This document shows, piece by piece, positions 16,576 to 24,612 of a stretch of 36,384 bases of DNA. The translations under genes were made by a program, and so were the position numbers. The stretch comes from Comamonadaceae bacterium. GTDB taxonomy: Bacteria > Pseudomonadota > Gammaproteobacteria > Burkholderiales > Burkholderiaceae_C. Numbering within the stretch: position 1 is the stretch's first letter; every line of letters starts with the position of its first letter. The notes beneath the pieces are model-generated. The model saw nothing but the letters and a program-made list of their open reading frames with translations. It was not told where the DNA came from and did not search any database. Location: NCBI GenBank assembly GCA_027485285.1, contig JAIXRH010000009.1:1-36384 (forward strand), given 5' to 3'.

Positions 16576-17775
16576 TTACTTGGGCCACAAGACCCACAAA
16601 CGCAAGCCTTGCTTCATGCGGCCCGCATAGTCTCCCGCCTCAGGGCCTGTGCCCGCAAAGTAATCGGCCCTCACCGCGCCCACGATGGCGCTGCCAGTGT
16701 CTTGCGCAAACACCAAGCGCTGCAAGAGGCCATTGGGCCCCGCGCTGGTGAGCCAGACCGGCGTGCCATAGGGGATGGAATCTTTGTCCACCGCAATCGA
16801 TCGGCCTGGCGTGAGCGGCACACCTTGCGCGCCTCGGGGGCCTAGGTCGGCATCGGCGGGGCTGCGCGTTTCTTCGCGGAAGAACACATAGCGCGGGTTG
16901 CTCCACAACATGTCTTGCACCAAACGCGGGTTGGTTTGTTGCGTGCTGACAATCCACGCCTTGATGCCTTGCCATGACGCATCTTTGATCAAGCCACGGT
17001 CCAGCAGCCAACGGCCCACACTTTGATAAGGCTGTTCGTTCGAGCCCGCAAAGGCCAAGCGCACCACCCGTGTGCTGCCGTCTGGGTTGGCCATGCGCAC
17101 ACGGCCCGAGCCTTGGATGTGCAAGACCAAGGCATCGATCGGGTCCGCGAGCCAAGCCACTTCACGGCCGCGCAGGGCATCACGCGCTTGGGGTTGGCTG
17201 TCGATCTCTTGGCGGCTGAACCACGGTCGGCCAGCGCGACGCGCCTCGGCCAAGCCCTCGGGCGGTGCATACAAAGGCACCTCAAAGCCGGGGCGCATTT
17301 GCGCCGAGGCATCAAACAAAGGCTCGTAATAGCTGGTCAGCAAGCCATCCGTCGCACCGTCGAGCGACTCGACGCGGTAGGGCTGCAAGCGGCTCATCAT
17401 CCACACACGGCGGTCGTCGTCGCTGCCCAGCATGAGCTGGCGCACGTCTTGGCACAGCGGCGCAAACAAGGGGCCAGGGCGCACGCAGTTTTGCAACCAC
17501 GCGTTCCATGCATCTTGCAAGGGGTCGTTTTGCCAATCGGGCACCTCGCTCCAAGACGTCGCCACCCAACGGCTGCGGTAGCTTTGTTGGGGCGTCGGTG
17601 TGCCCGGCATGCCCGCCAAACTGCCGGTGGCGCGTGGCAAATCCGCAGGCGCGCGTGGTGCGGGCGGGGCTGAAGGGCGACCCTGGTCGATCACGGGCGC
17701 TTGGCGTGATGTGCCGCACGCCACCAAGCTTCCTACAATCAGGACACCTGTCAAACGCCAAAGGATGTGTCTCAT
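16576..17775 (-). CDS. mltA: Membrane-bound lytic murein transglycosylase A
   Basis: A 399-residue outer membrane lipoprotein that cleaves peptidoglycan glycan strands to 1,6-anhydro products. I start it at ATG 17775, which gives a textbook lipoprotein signal: MRHILWRL, a hydrophobic core, and the lipobox LVAC with Cys20. The MltA domain spans about residues 115-290 (LTSYYEPLFDAS, VAWLADPIDALVLHIQGSGRVRM). The C-terminal 3D domain holds AQDTGSAIVGAVRADYFAG near residues 355-373, including the Asp expected in catalysis. Its start codon shares CATG with a divergent small gene on the plus strand, so the two cannot have separate promoters between them. A signal-less longer start at 17919 was discarded. 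Confidence 0.93.
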   Translation of the reverse strand: MRHILWRLTGVLIVGSLVACGTSRQAPVIDQGRPSAPPAPRAPADLPRATGSLAGMPGTPTPQQSYRSRWVATSWSEVPDWQNDPLQDAWNAWLQNCVRPGPLFAPLCQDVRQLMLGSDDDRRVWMMSRLQPYRVESLDGATDGLLTSYYEPLFDASAQMRPGFEVPLYAPPEGLAEARRAGRPWFSRQEIDSQPQARDALRGREVAWLADPIDALVLHIQGSGRVRMANPDGSTRVVRLAFAGSNEQPYQSVGRWLLDRGLIKDASWQGIKAWIVSTQQTNPRLVQDMLWSNPRYVFFREETRSPADADLGPRGAQGVPLTPGRSIAVDKDSIPYGTPVWLTSAGPNGLLQRLVFAQDTGSAIVGAVRADYFAGTGPEAGDYAGRMKQGLRLWVLWPK

Positions 17776-17914
17776 GTTGCTAATTTTGCTAGAAGCGCTG
17801 GGCGCTGGTTGCATCTTGGTGTTGATCGTCTGGTGGACCATGTTTTCAGGCCGCGCAGAGACTGAGGCTGAGCACGAAGCAGCGCAAAAAGAGGCCGCCA
17901 AAGAAGACAAGTGA
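17774..17914 (+). CDS. Small single-span membrane protein
   Basis: A 46-residue peptide with one strongly hydrophobic helix, MLLILLEALGAGCILVLIVW (residues 1-20), then WTMFSGR and a highly charged tail rich in Glu, Ala and Lys. This layout suggests an inner membrane anchor with the tail in the cytoplasm. AAAGGA lies 8 bases before ATG 17774, a good ribosome site; a start at 17765 would leave no spacing. I recall similar short hypothetical proteins in Comamonadaceae but no function. The gene opens from the same CATG as mltA on the other strand and stops one base before the convergent response-regulator gene. Confidence 0.6.
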   Translation: MLLILLEALGAGCILVLIVWWTMFSGRAETEAEHEAAQKEAAKEDK

Positions 17915-17915
17915 C

Positions 17916-18551
17916 TCACTCGCCGCGCAACAAGTTGGCCAGCTCCACGGCTGACTTGACATTCATCTTGTCAAACACGCGCGCGCGGTGCACCTCCACC
18001 GTGCGCACGCTGATGTCAAGCTGGTCTGCGATGAGTTTGTTGGGCAGGCCCTCGACCACCAAATACATGACATCGCGTTCGCGTTCGGTGAGGTCGGCCA
18101 AGTTGTGCTGCAAGCTTTGTTTGTTGCGCAGGACTTGCAAGGTTTGCGCGGAGCGCGCCAGGGCTTGTTCGATGCGGTCCACCAGCGCGTTGTCAGAAAA
18201 CGGCTTTTCACAAAAGTCAAACGCCCCCCGCTTGACCGAGTCCACCGCCGTCGGCACGTCGGCATGGCCCGTGAGAAAGATCACGGGCAGGGCATCCAGC
18301 AATTCGCGCTCGATGAGTTGCTCAAACAAGGCCAGTCCGCTCATGCCTGGCATGCGCACGTCAAGCAACAAGCAGCCGGGTTGGCTGGGCTGCCAGGCCA
18401 AACTGGTGGGGTTCAAAAACTCAGCAAACGCATCGGCGCTTTCAAACGATTGACTGGGCAAGCGACGTGAACGCAACAACCACGCCAAGGCCTCACGCAC
18501 ACCCGCGTCGTCGTCAACAATAAAAACCAAAGCGTCTTGTGTGGGTTGCAT
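17916..18551 (-). CDS. FixJ/DctR-like two-component response regulator
   Basis: A 211-residue cytosolic transcription regulator. The receiver domain (about residues 5-122) has the acidic cluster VDDD at 12-15, the phosphoacceptor Asp64 in LLLDVRMPGMSG, Thr94 in FLTGHADVPTAV and Lys116 in CEKPF. The C-terminal LuxR-type helix-turn-helix (about residues 150-208) carries LTERERDVMYLVVEGLPNKLIADQL and SVRTVEVHRARVFDKM. It starts 14 bases after the kinase gene stop and surely works with it. Size and layout match DctR of the DctS/DctR pair as well as FixJ and TtrR. Without transporter or nitrate genes nearby, the target regulon cannot be named. Confidence 0.9.
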   Translation of the reverse strand: MQPTQDALVFIVDDDAGVREALAWLLRSRRLPSQSFESADAFAEFLNPTSLAWQPSQPGCLLLDVRMPGMSGLALFEQLIERELLDALPVIFLTGHADVPTAVDSVKRGAFDFCEKPFSDNALVDRIEQALARSAQTLQVLRNKQSLQHNLADLTERERDVMYLVVEGLPNKLIADQLDISVRTVEVHRARVFDKMNVKSAVELANLLRGE

Positions 18552-18565
18552 GTGTCAGGCCTGAT

Positions 18566-20554
18566 TCACGATTGTGGCAGGGTAAAACTGAACACCATGC
18601 CTCGCGGAAGATTGGGCTCAAAGCGCAAGAGGCCTCCGTGCTGCTCCACCACGGTGCGGCACAAACTCAGGCCCAAACCCATGCCCTCTTGCTTGGTGGT
18701 GAAGAAGGGGGTGAAGAGTTGATCGGCCACGCCCTGCGCAATGCCGTGGCCTAAGTCGGCCACCACAAACTCCAACCAACGGCTGCTGGCGTGGGCGGCT
18801 GCGGGGCGCACCGCCAAGGTCAACACTTTGTTGGGCGTGTCGTCGGCCATGGCTTGCATGCCGTTGCGCGTGAGGTTCAACAACACCTGCTCCACCATGG
18901 TGCGATCACACAAAACAGCGGGCAAATCCGCTGGGCAGTTGACCACCACACGCACACCCAATTTGCGGGCTTGCAGAATCACCAAGGGCATCACATGGTC
19001 CAACAGCGCGCGCGGGGTAACGGCTTCGCGCGCTTGGTCGCGGCGGCGCACAAAGTCGTGCACGCTTTTGATCACCCTGCCGGCACGCTCGGCCTGTTGG
19101 CCAATGCGCTGAATGGCGCTGCTCAAGGTCTCGGCCAGTTGCGGGTCTTGCAGTGCCGCGTCTTTGAGCAAGTTCATGCTGCCAGTGGCGTAGCTCGAAA
19201 TGGCGGCCAAGGGTTGGTTGAGCTCATGGCTCAAGAGCGAGGCCATTTCGCCCACCGTGGCCAAACGCGCCGTGGCTTGCAAACGCTCTTGGCTGGCACG
19301 CGACACCTCTTCGACGCGGCGTTGCTCGCTCACATCCAAGACGGCCCCCATCCAACCGGTTTGTTCGCCCATGGCGTTGATGAGGGGGGCTTCAAAAATC
19401 ATCACTGGAAAGCGCTCACCGCTCTTGCGCATGAACACCGATTCAGCGCCTTCACGTGGCGGCGCATTGCCAGCCAACCGCAGGGCTTGACGTTGACCGT
19501 ATTCGTCCACCATCTCTGGCGGCCAATAGGGCGCAGGCAGGCCTTGGCCAATCAACTCATGGGCCTCAAATCCCACCATTTCACAAAACGCGGGGTTGAC
19601 ATAGGTAATGCGGCCTTCGCTGTCACGCGCACGCAGGCCGGTGACGAGTGAGTCCTCCATCGCTTTGCGAAAAGCCAGGGCATCGGCCAGGTCCAGCTCC
19701 ACGCGTTGGCGGCGGCGCATGTCACGCGCCAGCATCACCAACACGGTGACCAACGCAATCGCCATGGCCATGACCAAGGCGGTCAAGACGTTGGGAAACA
19801 CATCGGGCGCACCGTGCCAGCTGTCCATGCGCAACACCATGGTGTGGCCGGGCAAATCCAACAACTGTTTGGCAATGAAGACGCGCGTGCCTCGGCTCGC
19901 CGTGCCGTGCATGGCCAAGCGTGTGCCATCGGATTCGGTGAACGACACCTCTTGGCTGCGGGTGAGTTGCGGGCCCACCATGTTGACCAACACTTCGCTC
20001 AAGGAATACGTGGCCACGGTGTAGCCTGTCAACACGCCGTCGTTGATGACTGGCAGGCACAAATCCATGATTTCCAAACCCAAGCCATCGGCTTGCGGCA
20101 CAAAGGCACTGGCCCCGTAGCCGGGGCCGCTTTGGCGGCGAGCCACGGTGCAGGCTTGCACCACTTCGGGCTGCGTGGCGGAGCGTCCCAAGCGATTGAA
20201 GGGCGGCGCACGAAAGGGGGTGTCCACACTGCTGACCACACGCAAATCGATGTCGCGCAGCTCCAAGCGCAACCACTCCCGGTGCTCACGCAGCATCTTG
20301 CTGGCTTCTTGCGTCCAAGGCACGGTGGCATGGTCGGCGTATTGCAAGGCCTGCAAAGTTTGCACATTGCGGGTCAGGGCCGTGCGAATGTCGCTGACGG
20401 CATCCGCAGCATCGCGCTCGATTTGGCTTTGCACCTGTGTCACTTCATAGCGGCCCGCCAGCCACACCAAGGTGCTGAGCATGGACAACACCAAAAGGAC
20501 CAACGCCGCCCACAAAAGTCGGCGGCGGCTGCGAGGCGCAAGAGAAAAAAACAT
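18566..20554 (-). CDS. PAS-domain sensor histidine kinase (DctS/FixL type)
   Basis: A 662-residue inner membrane sensor kinase. TM1 is near residues 13-34, a periplasmic sensor domain spans about 35-254, and TM2 is near 255-277. A PAS domain follows at about 295-412 (GRITYVNPAFCEMVGF). The HisKA H-box is LATVGEMASLLSHELNQPLAAI with phosphoacceptor His443. The ATPase domain has EQVLLNLTRNGMQAM, DLGHGI and TPFFTTKQEGMGLGLSLC. It phosphorylates the regulator encoded 14 bases downstream. I start it at ATG 20554, which overlaps the yhdP stop codon as ATGA; the frame extends to 20587 inside yhdP. The architecture matches DctS (dicarboxylate sensing) but the ligand is unknown. Confidence 0.9.
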   Translation of the reverse strand: MFFSLAPRSRRRLLWAALVLLVLSMLSTLVWLAGRYEVTQVQSQIERDAADAVSDIRTALTRNVQTLQALQYADHATVPWTQEASKMLREHREWLRLELRDIDLRVVSSVDTPFRAPPFNRLGRSATQPEVVQACTVARRQSGPGYGASAFVPQADGLGLEIMDLCLPVINDGVLTGYTVATYSLSEVLVNMVGPQLTRSQEVSFTESDGTRLAMHGTASRGTRVFIAKQLLDLPGHTMVLRMDSWHGAPDVFPNVLTALVMAMAIALVTVLVMLARDMRRRQRVELDLADALAFRKAMEDSLVTGLRARDSEGRITYVNPAFCEMVGFEAHELIGQGLPAPYWPPEMVDEYGQRQALRLAGNAPPREGAESVFMRKSGERFPVMIFEAPLINAMGEQTGWMGAVLDVSEQRRVEEVSRASQERLQATARLATVGEMASLLSHELNQPLAAISSYATGSMNLLKDAALQDPQLAETLSSAIQRIGQQAERAGRVIKSVHDFVRRRDQAREAVTPRALLDHVMPLVILQARKLGVRVVVNCPADLPAVLCDRTMVEQVLLNLTRNGMQAMADDTPNKVLTLAVRPAAAHASSRWLEFVVADLGHGIAQGVADQLFTPFFTTKQEGMGLGLSLCRTVVEQHGGLLRFEPNLPRGMVFSFTLPQS

Positions 20555-23500
20555 CAGTCGACCTTGGTCACCCGAGGGTTGGTCCACGTGCCATCCACCA
20601 AAAACTCATTGGTGCCTGCGCGCACCAAAGGTCGGCTCAGAATCATTTGTGCCAAGTAAGAGGTCAAACCAATCAAGGGGTTGATGGTGGCCACATACAG
20701 CGAGGCAGTGCCTGCATTGATTTCGGGCACCACCACCACTTTGAGTTTTTGAGTTTCACGCACCAAATCGGCGCTGCCCTCAATCAAGGCGCCCGCCACC
20801 ACGCCCTTCATTTGCAGGTTGTTGGTCGAGGCAATGCCTTGGTCAATGGCGATGTCGCCACGCACAAAATCAAAGGCAAAGCCGTCGCTGAACAGGTCGC
20901 TGAAGTCCAAGGTCAAGCGCCTTGGCAGCGCTTGCAAATTGAGCACACCCAGCAAGCGTGCGGCGCCTGGCTCCGTTTTTAGAAATTGGCCTTTTTCAAT
21001 TGCCAAATTCATCTTGCCGTTCATGCTGGCGAAGTCCAAGCTGATGGGTGAACCCTGCCAAGACACTTGGCCTTCTAAACGACCTTCGCCATGGCGAATC
21101 GCGCCAGGCGTTCCCAAGCGGGCAAGCAAGTCACCGCTGTCACGGATGTTCAGCACAAAGTTGAATTGGGTTCGGCGCACCAACGGTCCGTCGGTCGCCC
21201 AGCTGCCAGAGGCCGCCAAGCTGGCCTCGGGCAGTGAGACATTGAATTTGTTCAACCGCCACTCACGCACGGCGTTGGCGCCCACGCGGTTGACGGCCTC
21301 GATGTCTAGCCGACCCAGATGTTTGCCGCGCAAGGTCAAATCATTCACCACGATGTCTAACCCGGGAATGCTGCTGGGCTGTTCGGTCAACAAGCGTTCG
21401 ACATCGGGGACCAAACTGGGGGGAATATTCAGATACGCCAAGCGTGCAGACAGCTGCCCAGGCACGCTGCCATTGGAGGGGCGCACCTCGGCTGAGCCAT
21501 TGAGCTCATCGGCACTGATGTTCAAGCGCCACACATCCCCCAGCTGCGTGCCGCCCACCACCACCTTGTGAATCAGGCGGTCGGTCAGTTTGATTTGGTC
21601 GGCTTGCAAGGCGGCAAAGGTGGGCATGTAGTCTTGCGCATCGTCACTGCTGGCCTCGTTACCGACCATGACTTTAGAGGTCGACTTGCGCGCCATGGGC
21701 GACGTGCCTGTTAGCTGCGTGACGACGAGCTGCCAAGCATCCACATCCAGCGCTGGCAGTTGCAGGTTCAGGCTCACCGCGTTGTCGCGCAGGGGCAAGA
21801 CGTCCATCACCGATGACCCCACGGCAATGCCGCCGCGCAACACACGTGGGCGCGGACCACTCACATCGCGCACATACGTCACCGAGGCGGCGCGGTCTAA
21901 GGTGACGCTGATTTGGTCTTGCAACACCCGCGACTTGGGTTGTAGCGATTGACGCGTGAGCTGCGACTCAATGCGCAAAGGCATCTGTGTTGCCGCGGCT
22001 TTGGTCAAAGGGGCGGGCAGATTCAAGGCCATGCCTTTGAGGTCGCTGGTGATGAGCAGCTCAGGCTGGCCGCGGCGCAGACCCAAGGCAGCGTTGTAGC
22101 TGGAGGTGCCGGATGCGCGTTGTGCCAGGCGCGAAACAAAGCCAAGTTCACGCGCCTGTCGCAAGCCCTCGGCGGTCGCCGTGCCCCGCAGTTTGAGCTG
22201 CAAGGGCGATGGCCCCTCGCTCACCGCAAACGACAAGCCGCCCTCCAACACCGCGTCGCCGCCCAGCAGCTGGGCTTGAACGGATGAGAGTTGCAAGCCT
22301 TGGTCACTGAACTGCAAGGTGCCTCGCAGGCGGTTGAGCACTGGCGTGCCTGGCAACACTTGCAAGGCGTTGTCGGCAAACACCACGCTGCCTTCCACCT
22401 TGGATTTGTCCAGATGGTCAATCGGCAAGGTCAGGGCCAGTTTGTAAGTGGCGTCTCCTGTGGCTTGGCTTTTACTCAACATCGCGCCCGTTACATCATG
22501 GAGGGCCGACTTGGCAATCAGATCCAACATCTGCGTCATGGGCCCGCGGGCTTCACCCGTCACTCGGACCACGGGCGCGTCGAGTTTTGGAATCGTCGCC
22601 ACCACTTTCTGCCATCTCAACTGGGGCGCACCCGCCAACTGCGTGCTGCCTTTGAACTGCAAGGTGTTGCGCTCAAACACCAACTCCCCCGTCAATTCGG
22701 TCAGCGCAGGCCACGTGGCCGTGGGCACAGGTTTGCCCTTGGATGGCTCAGGGGCCACATAGGCGTATTTGACTTGCGTCACAGGCGCAACGATGCGGAA
22801 CTCCCCCAAGGCGGGGTTGTCAAAGGGCATGTCGTTCAAGTCGCCCCTCAGACGCAGCGTGACTCGGCTGGCCTCGCCCGCTTGCACCGCAGCGCGCACA
22901 TAGGCACGGACATCGCCAGACAAGGCGTTGGGCAAGTAGCGGTGAACTTGCGCCATCTTCACGCGGCTCAGCGTGGCTGAGAGATCCAACACACCGGGCA
23001 AGCGTGCTTGGGCTTCGCCTGTTTTCCAATTGCCGCTGAATTCAGCGGCCAAGTCAGCATTCGCCATGCGGCCTTGGGTGAACTGCACCGCCAACGCATC
23101 CCCCTTGTTTTGCCACACCAGTTGCGCAGACGCATCATCTAAGGCCACGAGCGGCTCGTCCAGCCCCACAGGCAAAGTCAGGCTGCCGTTGAGAACGCGC
23201 ACACTTGCTTTGCCGCCTTTTTGCGTCAGGTCAAAATCAAGCTGCGCGCCTTGCAAGCCGGGCATGTCGGCCAAGGGGCTGTCGGGCTGGTTGTCGCGTC
23301 GCATCGCCAACTGGCGCACTTGGCCTTTGGCGCTGAAGCTCAACGAAGCATCTGCGGCGTGTTGCCATGTGGCTTGGAGTTGGTTGACTTGACCTTGCGG
23401 TTGGACGCGCGACAACAGGGCGCGCCACGCCTGGGGCAAGGGCAAACGCTGGCTGACTTGGGCGAGGGCCTCTAAGTCCAAACGGTCGGCATTCAAAGTG

Positions 23501-24612
23501 CCCGCTTCAAACGCATCGCCACGCCAACTTGCGCGCACCACACCGCCTGGCCAGTGCTCGCCCTCTTGGGTATCAAACACCAAGTCTTGGCTGCTGATTT
23601 CTACGTTCCCGTTGTGCCACTGCACGCCAACTCGGCCGTTGACGCGGCGCAAGGCCAATGGCAACAGATCGGCGCCCAAACGTGCATCCATTGTGTCCAA
23701 AGCCACATCCGCCGTGACCCCGACCGGTGCACCTTTTTTGACATCGGCCCACACGCGCAAGGCCCCTCGGCCTTCTTGCAAAGACAAGCCTTTGTCCATC
23801 GGCACCCACAGCCGCAGCGTGGCGAGATTGACATAAGGCAACTCCGAAAACAACTCACCCGACCATTGCGCGGTGTCGCCCGCGCGCTGCCACGGCGGAT
23901 GGTGAAACTTGCCACGCACAGACAAACGCTGGCCCAAACCCTCGGGCGGTGTGAGGTCGGCACGCATCTCGTGTTGGTACAAGTGGTTCTTGACCGTCAG
24001 GTCAACGCCTTGCAGCGTCAACACGGGGGCGCTGTCTTGCGCAACGCTGGGACGGCTTTCGTCCCGCCAATGAATCAGGCCACCACGCACCACAAATTCG
24101 GGCTGCGAAAAAAACCAATCAGCGACCAGGCCATCGCCTGCCGCGCCGGTGTCTATGCCCGCCACCCACACATGGCCGGTGGTGTCGCGGCGGATTTCTA
24201 ATTCGGGTTGTTCAATCTCCAGCTGCTCAAACTGACCCAACAACAGCGAACGGGGCGACACCGCCACCTTCACACGCGGCAAAAGCAAGGCCTCGCGGCC
24301 TTCGCGGTCAAAGAGTTGCACTTGCATGAGCTCAAAGCTGGGCACCCACCAGCCACCTTGGCCGCTGATGCTGCCGACTTCTACACGCAAGCCCAAAGCG
24401 CGCGTGGCCTGCGCCTGCAAACCTTCGCGGTAGTCACCAATTCGCGGCACAATGAAAACGTGCAAAGCGCTCCAAGCTAGGCATACCGCTACCCCAGCCA
24501 ATGCCAACACACCCAAAGCCCAGTGAAACGCGCGTCGCCAAGCAGACTTGGTTTTCAAGCCAGCCGTGAAGCTTTGAGGGGTGGGATTGACGGGGTCTGA
24601 CAAATGTTTCAT
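20554..24612 (-). CDS. yhdP: YhdP/AsmA-family envelope protein
   Basis: A 1352-residue envelope protein of the YhdP (DUF3971/AsmA-like) family. One N-terminal membrane helix (about residues 31-53) anchors a very long periplasmic part. The family opening IGDYREGLQAQATRALGLRVEVG lies near residues 57-79, and the C-terminal AsmA-like block (TEPGAARLLGVLNLQALPRRLTLDFSDLFSDGFAFD) lies near 1240-1275, followed by LVGL-type NPLIGLTSYLAQ near 1315. Relatives form bridge-like proteins thought to move phospholipid from inner to outer membrane. It overlaps the downstream kinase gene by 4 bases and overlaps the divergent glnE start by 9 bases. Length is in the usual 1250-1400 range. Confidence 0.93.
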   Translation of the reverse strand: MKHLSDPVNPTPQSFTAGLKTKSAWRRAFHWALGVLALAGVAVCLAWSALHVFIVPRIGDYREGLQAQATRALGLRVEVGSISGQGGWWVPSFELMQVQLFDREGREALLLPRVKVAVSPRSLLLGQFEQLEIEQPELEIRRDTTGHVWVAGIDTGAAGDGLVADWFFSQPEFVVRGGLIHWRDESRPSVAQDSAPVLTLQGVDLTVKNHLYQHEMRADLTPPEGLGQRLSVRGKFHHPPWQRAGDTAQWSGELFSELPYVNLATLRLWVPMDKGLSLQEGRGALRVWADVKKGAPVGVTADVALDTMDARLGADLLPLALRRVNGRVGVQWHNGNVEISSQDLVFDTQEGEHWPGGVVRASWRGDAFEAGTLNADRLDLEALAQVSQRLPLPQAWRALLSRVQPQGQVNQLQATWQHAADASLSFSAKGQVRQLAMRRDNQPDSPLADMPGLQGAQLDFDLTQKGGKASVRVLNGSLTLPVGLDEPLVALDDASAQLVWQNKGDALAVQFTQGRMANADLAAEFSGNWKTGEAQARLPGVLDLSATLSRVKMAQVHRYLPNALSGDVRAYVRAAVQAGEASRVTLRLRGDLNDMPFDNPALGEFRIVAPVTQVKYAYVAPEPSKGKPVPTATWPALTELTGELVFERNTLQFKGSTQLAGAPQLRWQKVVATIPKLDAPVVRVTGEARGPMTQMLDLIAKSALHDVTGAMLSKSQATGDATYKLALTLPIDHLDKSKVEGSVVFADNALQVLPGTPVLNRLRGTLQFSDQGLQLSSVQAQLLGGDAVLEGGLSFAVSEGPSPLQLKLRGTATAEGLRQARELGFVSRLAQRASGTSSYNAALGLRRGQPELLITSDLKGMALNLPAPLTKAAATQMPLRIESQLTRQSLQPKSRVLQDQISVTLDRAASVTYVRDVSGPRPRVLRGGIAVGSSVMDVLPLRDNAVSLNLQLPALDVDAWQLVVTQLTGTSPMARKSTSKVMVGNEASSDDAQDYMPTFAALQADQIKLTDRLIHKVVVGGTQLGDVWRLNISADELNGSAEVRPSNGSVPGQLSARLAYLNIPPSLVPDVERLLTEQPSSIPGLDIVVNDLTLRGKHLGRLDIEAVNRVGANAVREWRLNKFNVSLPEASLAASGSWATDGPLVRRTQFNFVLNIRDSGDLLARLGTPGAIRHGEGRLEGQVSWQGSPISLDFASMNGKMNLAIEKGQFLKTEPGAARLLGVLNLQALPRRLTLDFSDLFSDGFAFDFVRGDIAIDQGIASTNNLQMKGVVAGALIEGSADLVRETQKLKVVVVPEINAGTASLYVATINPLIGLTSYLAQMILSRPLVRAGTNEFLVDGTWTNPRVTKVD

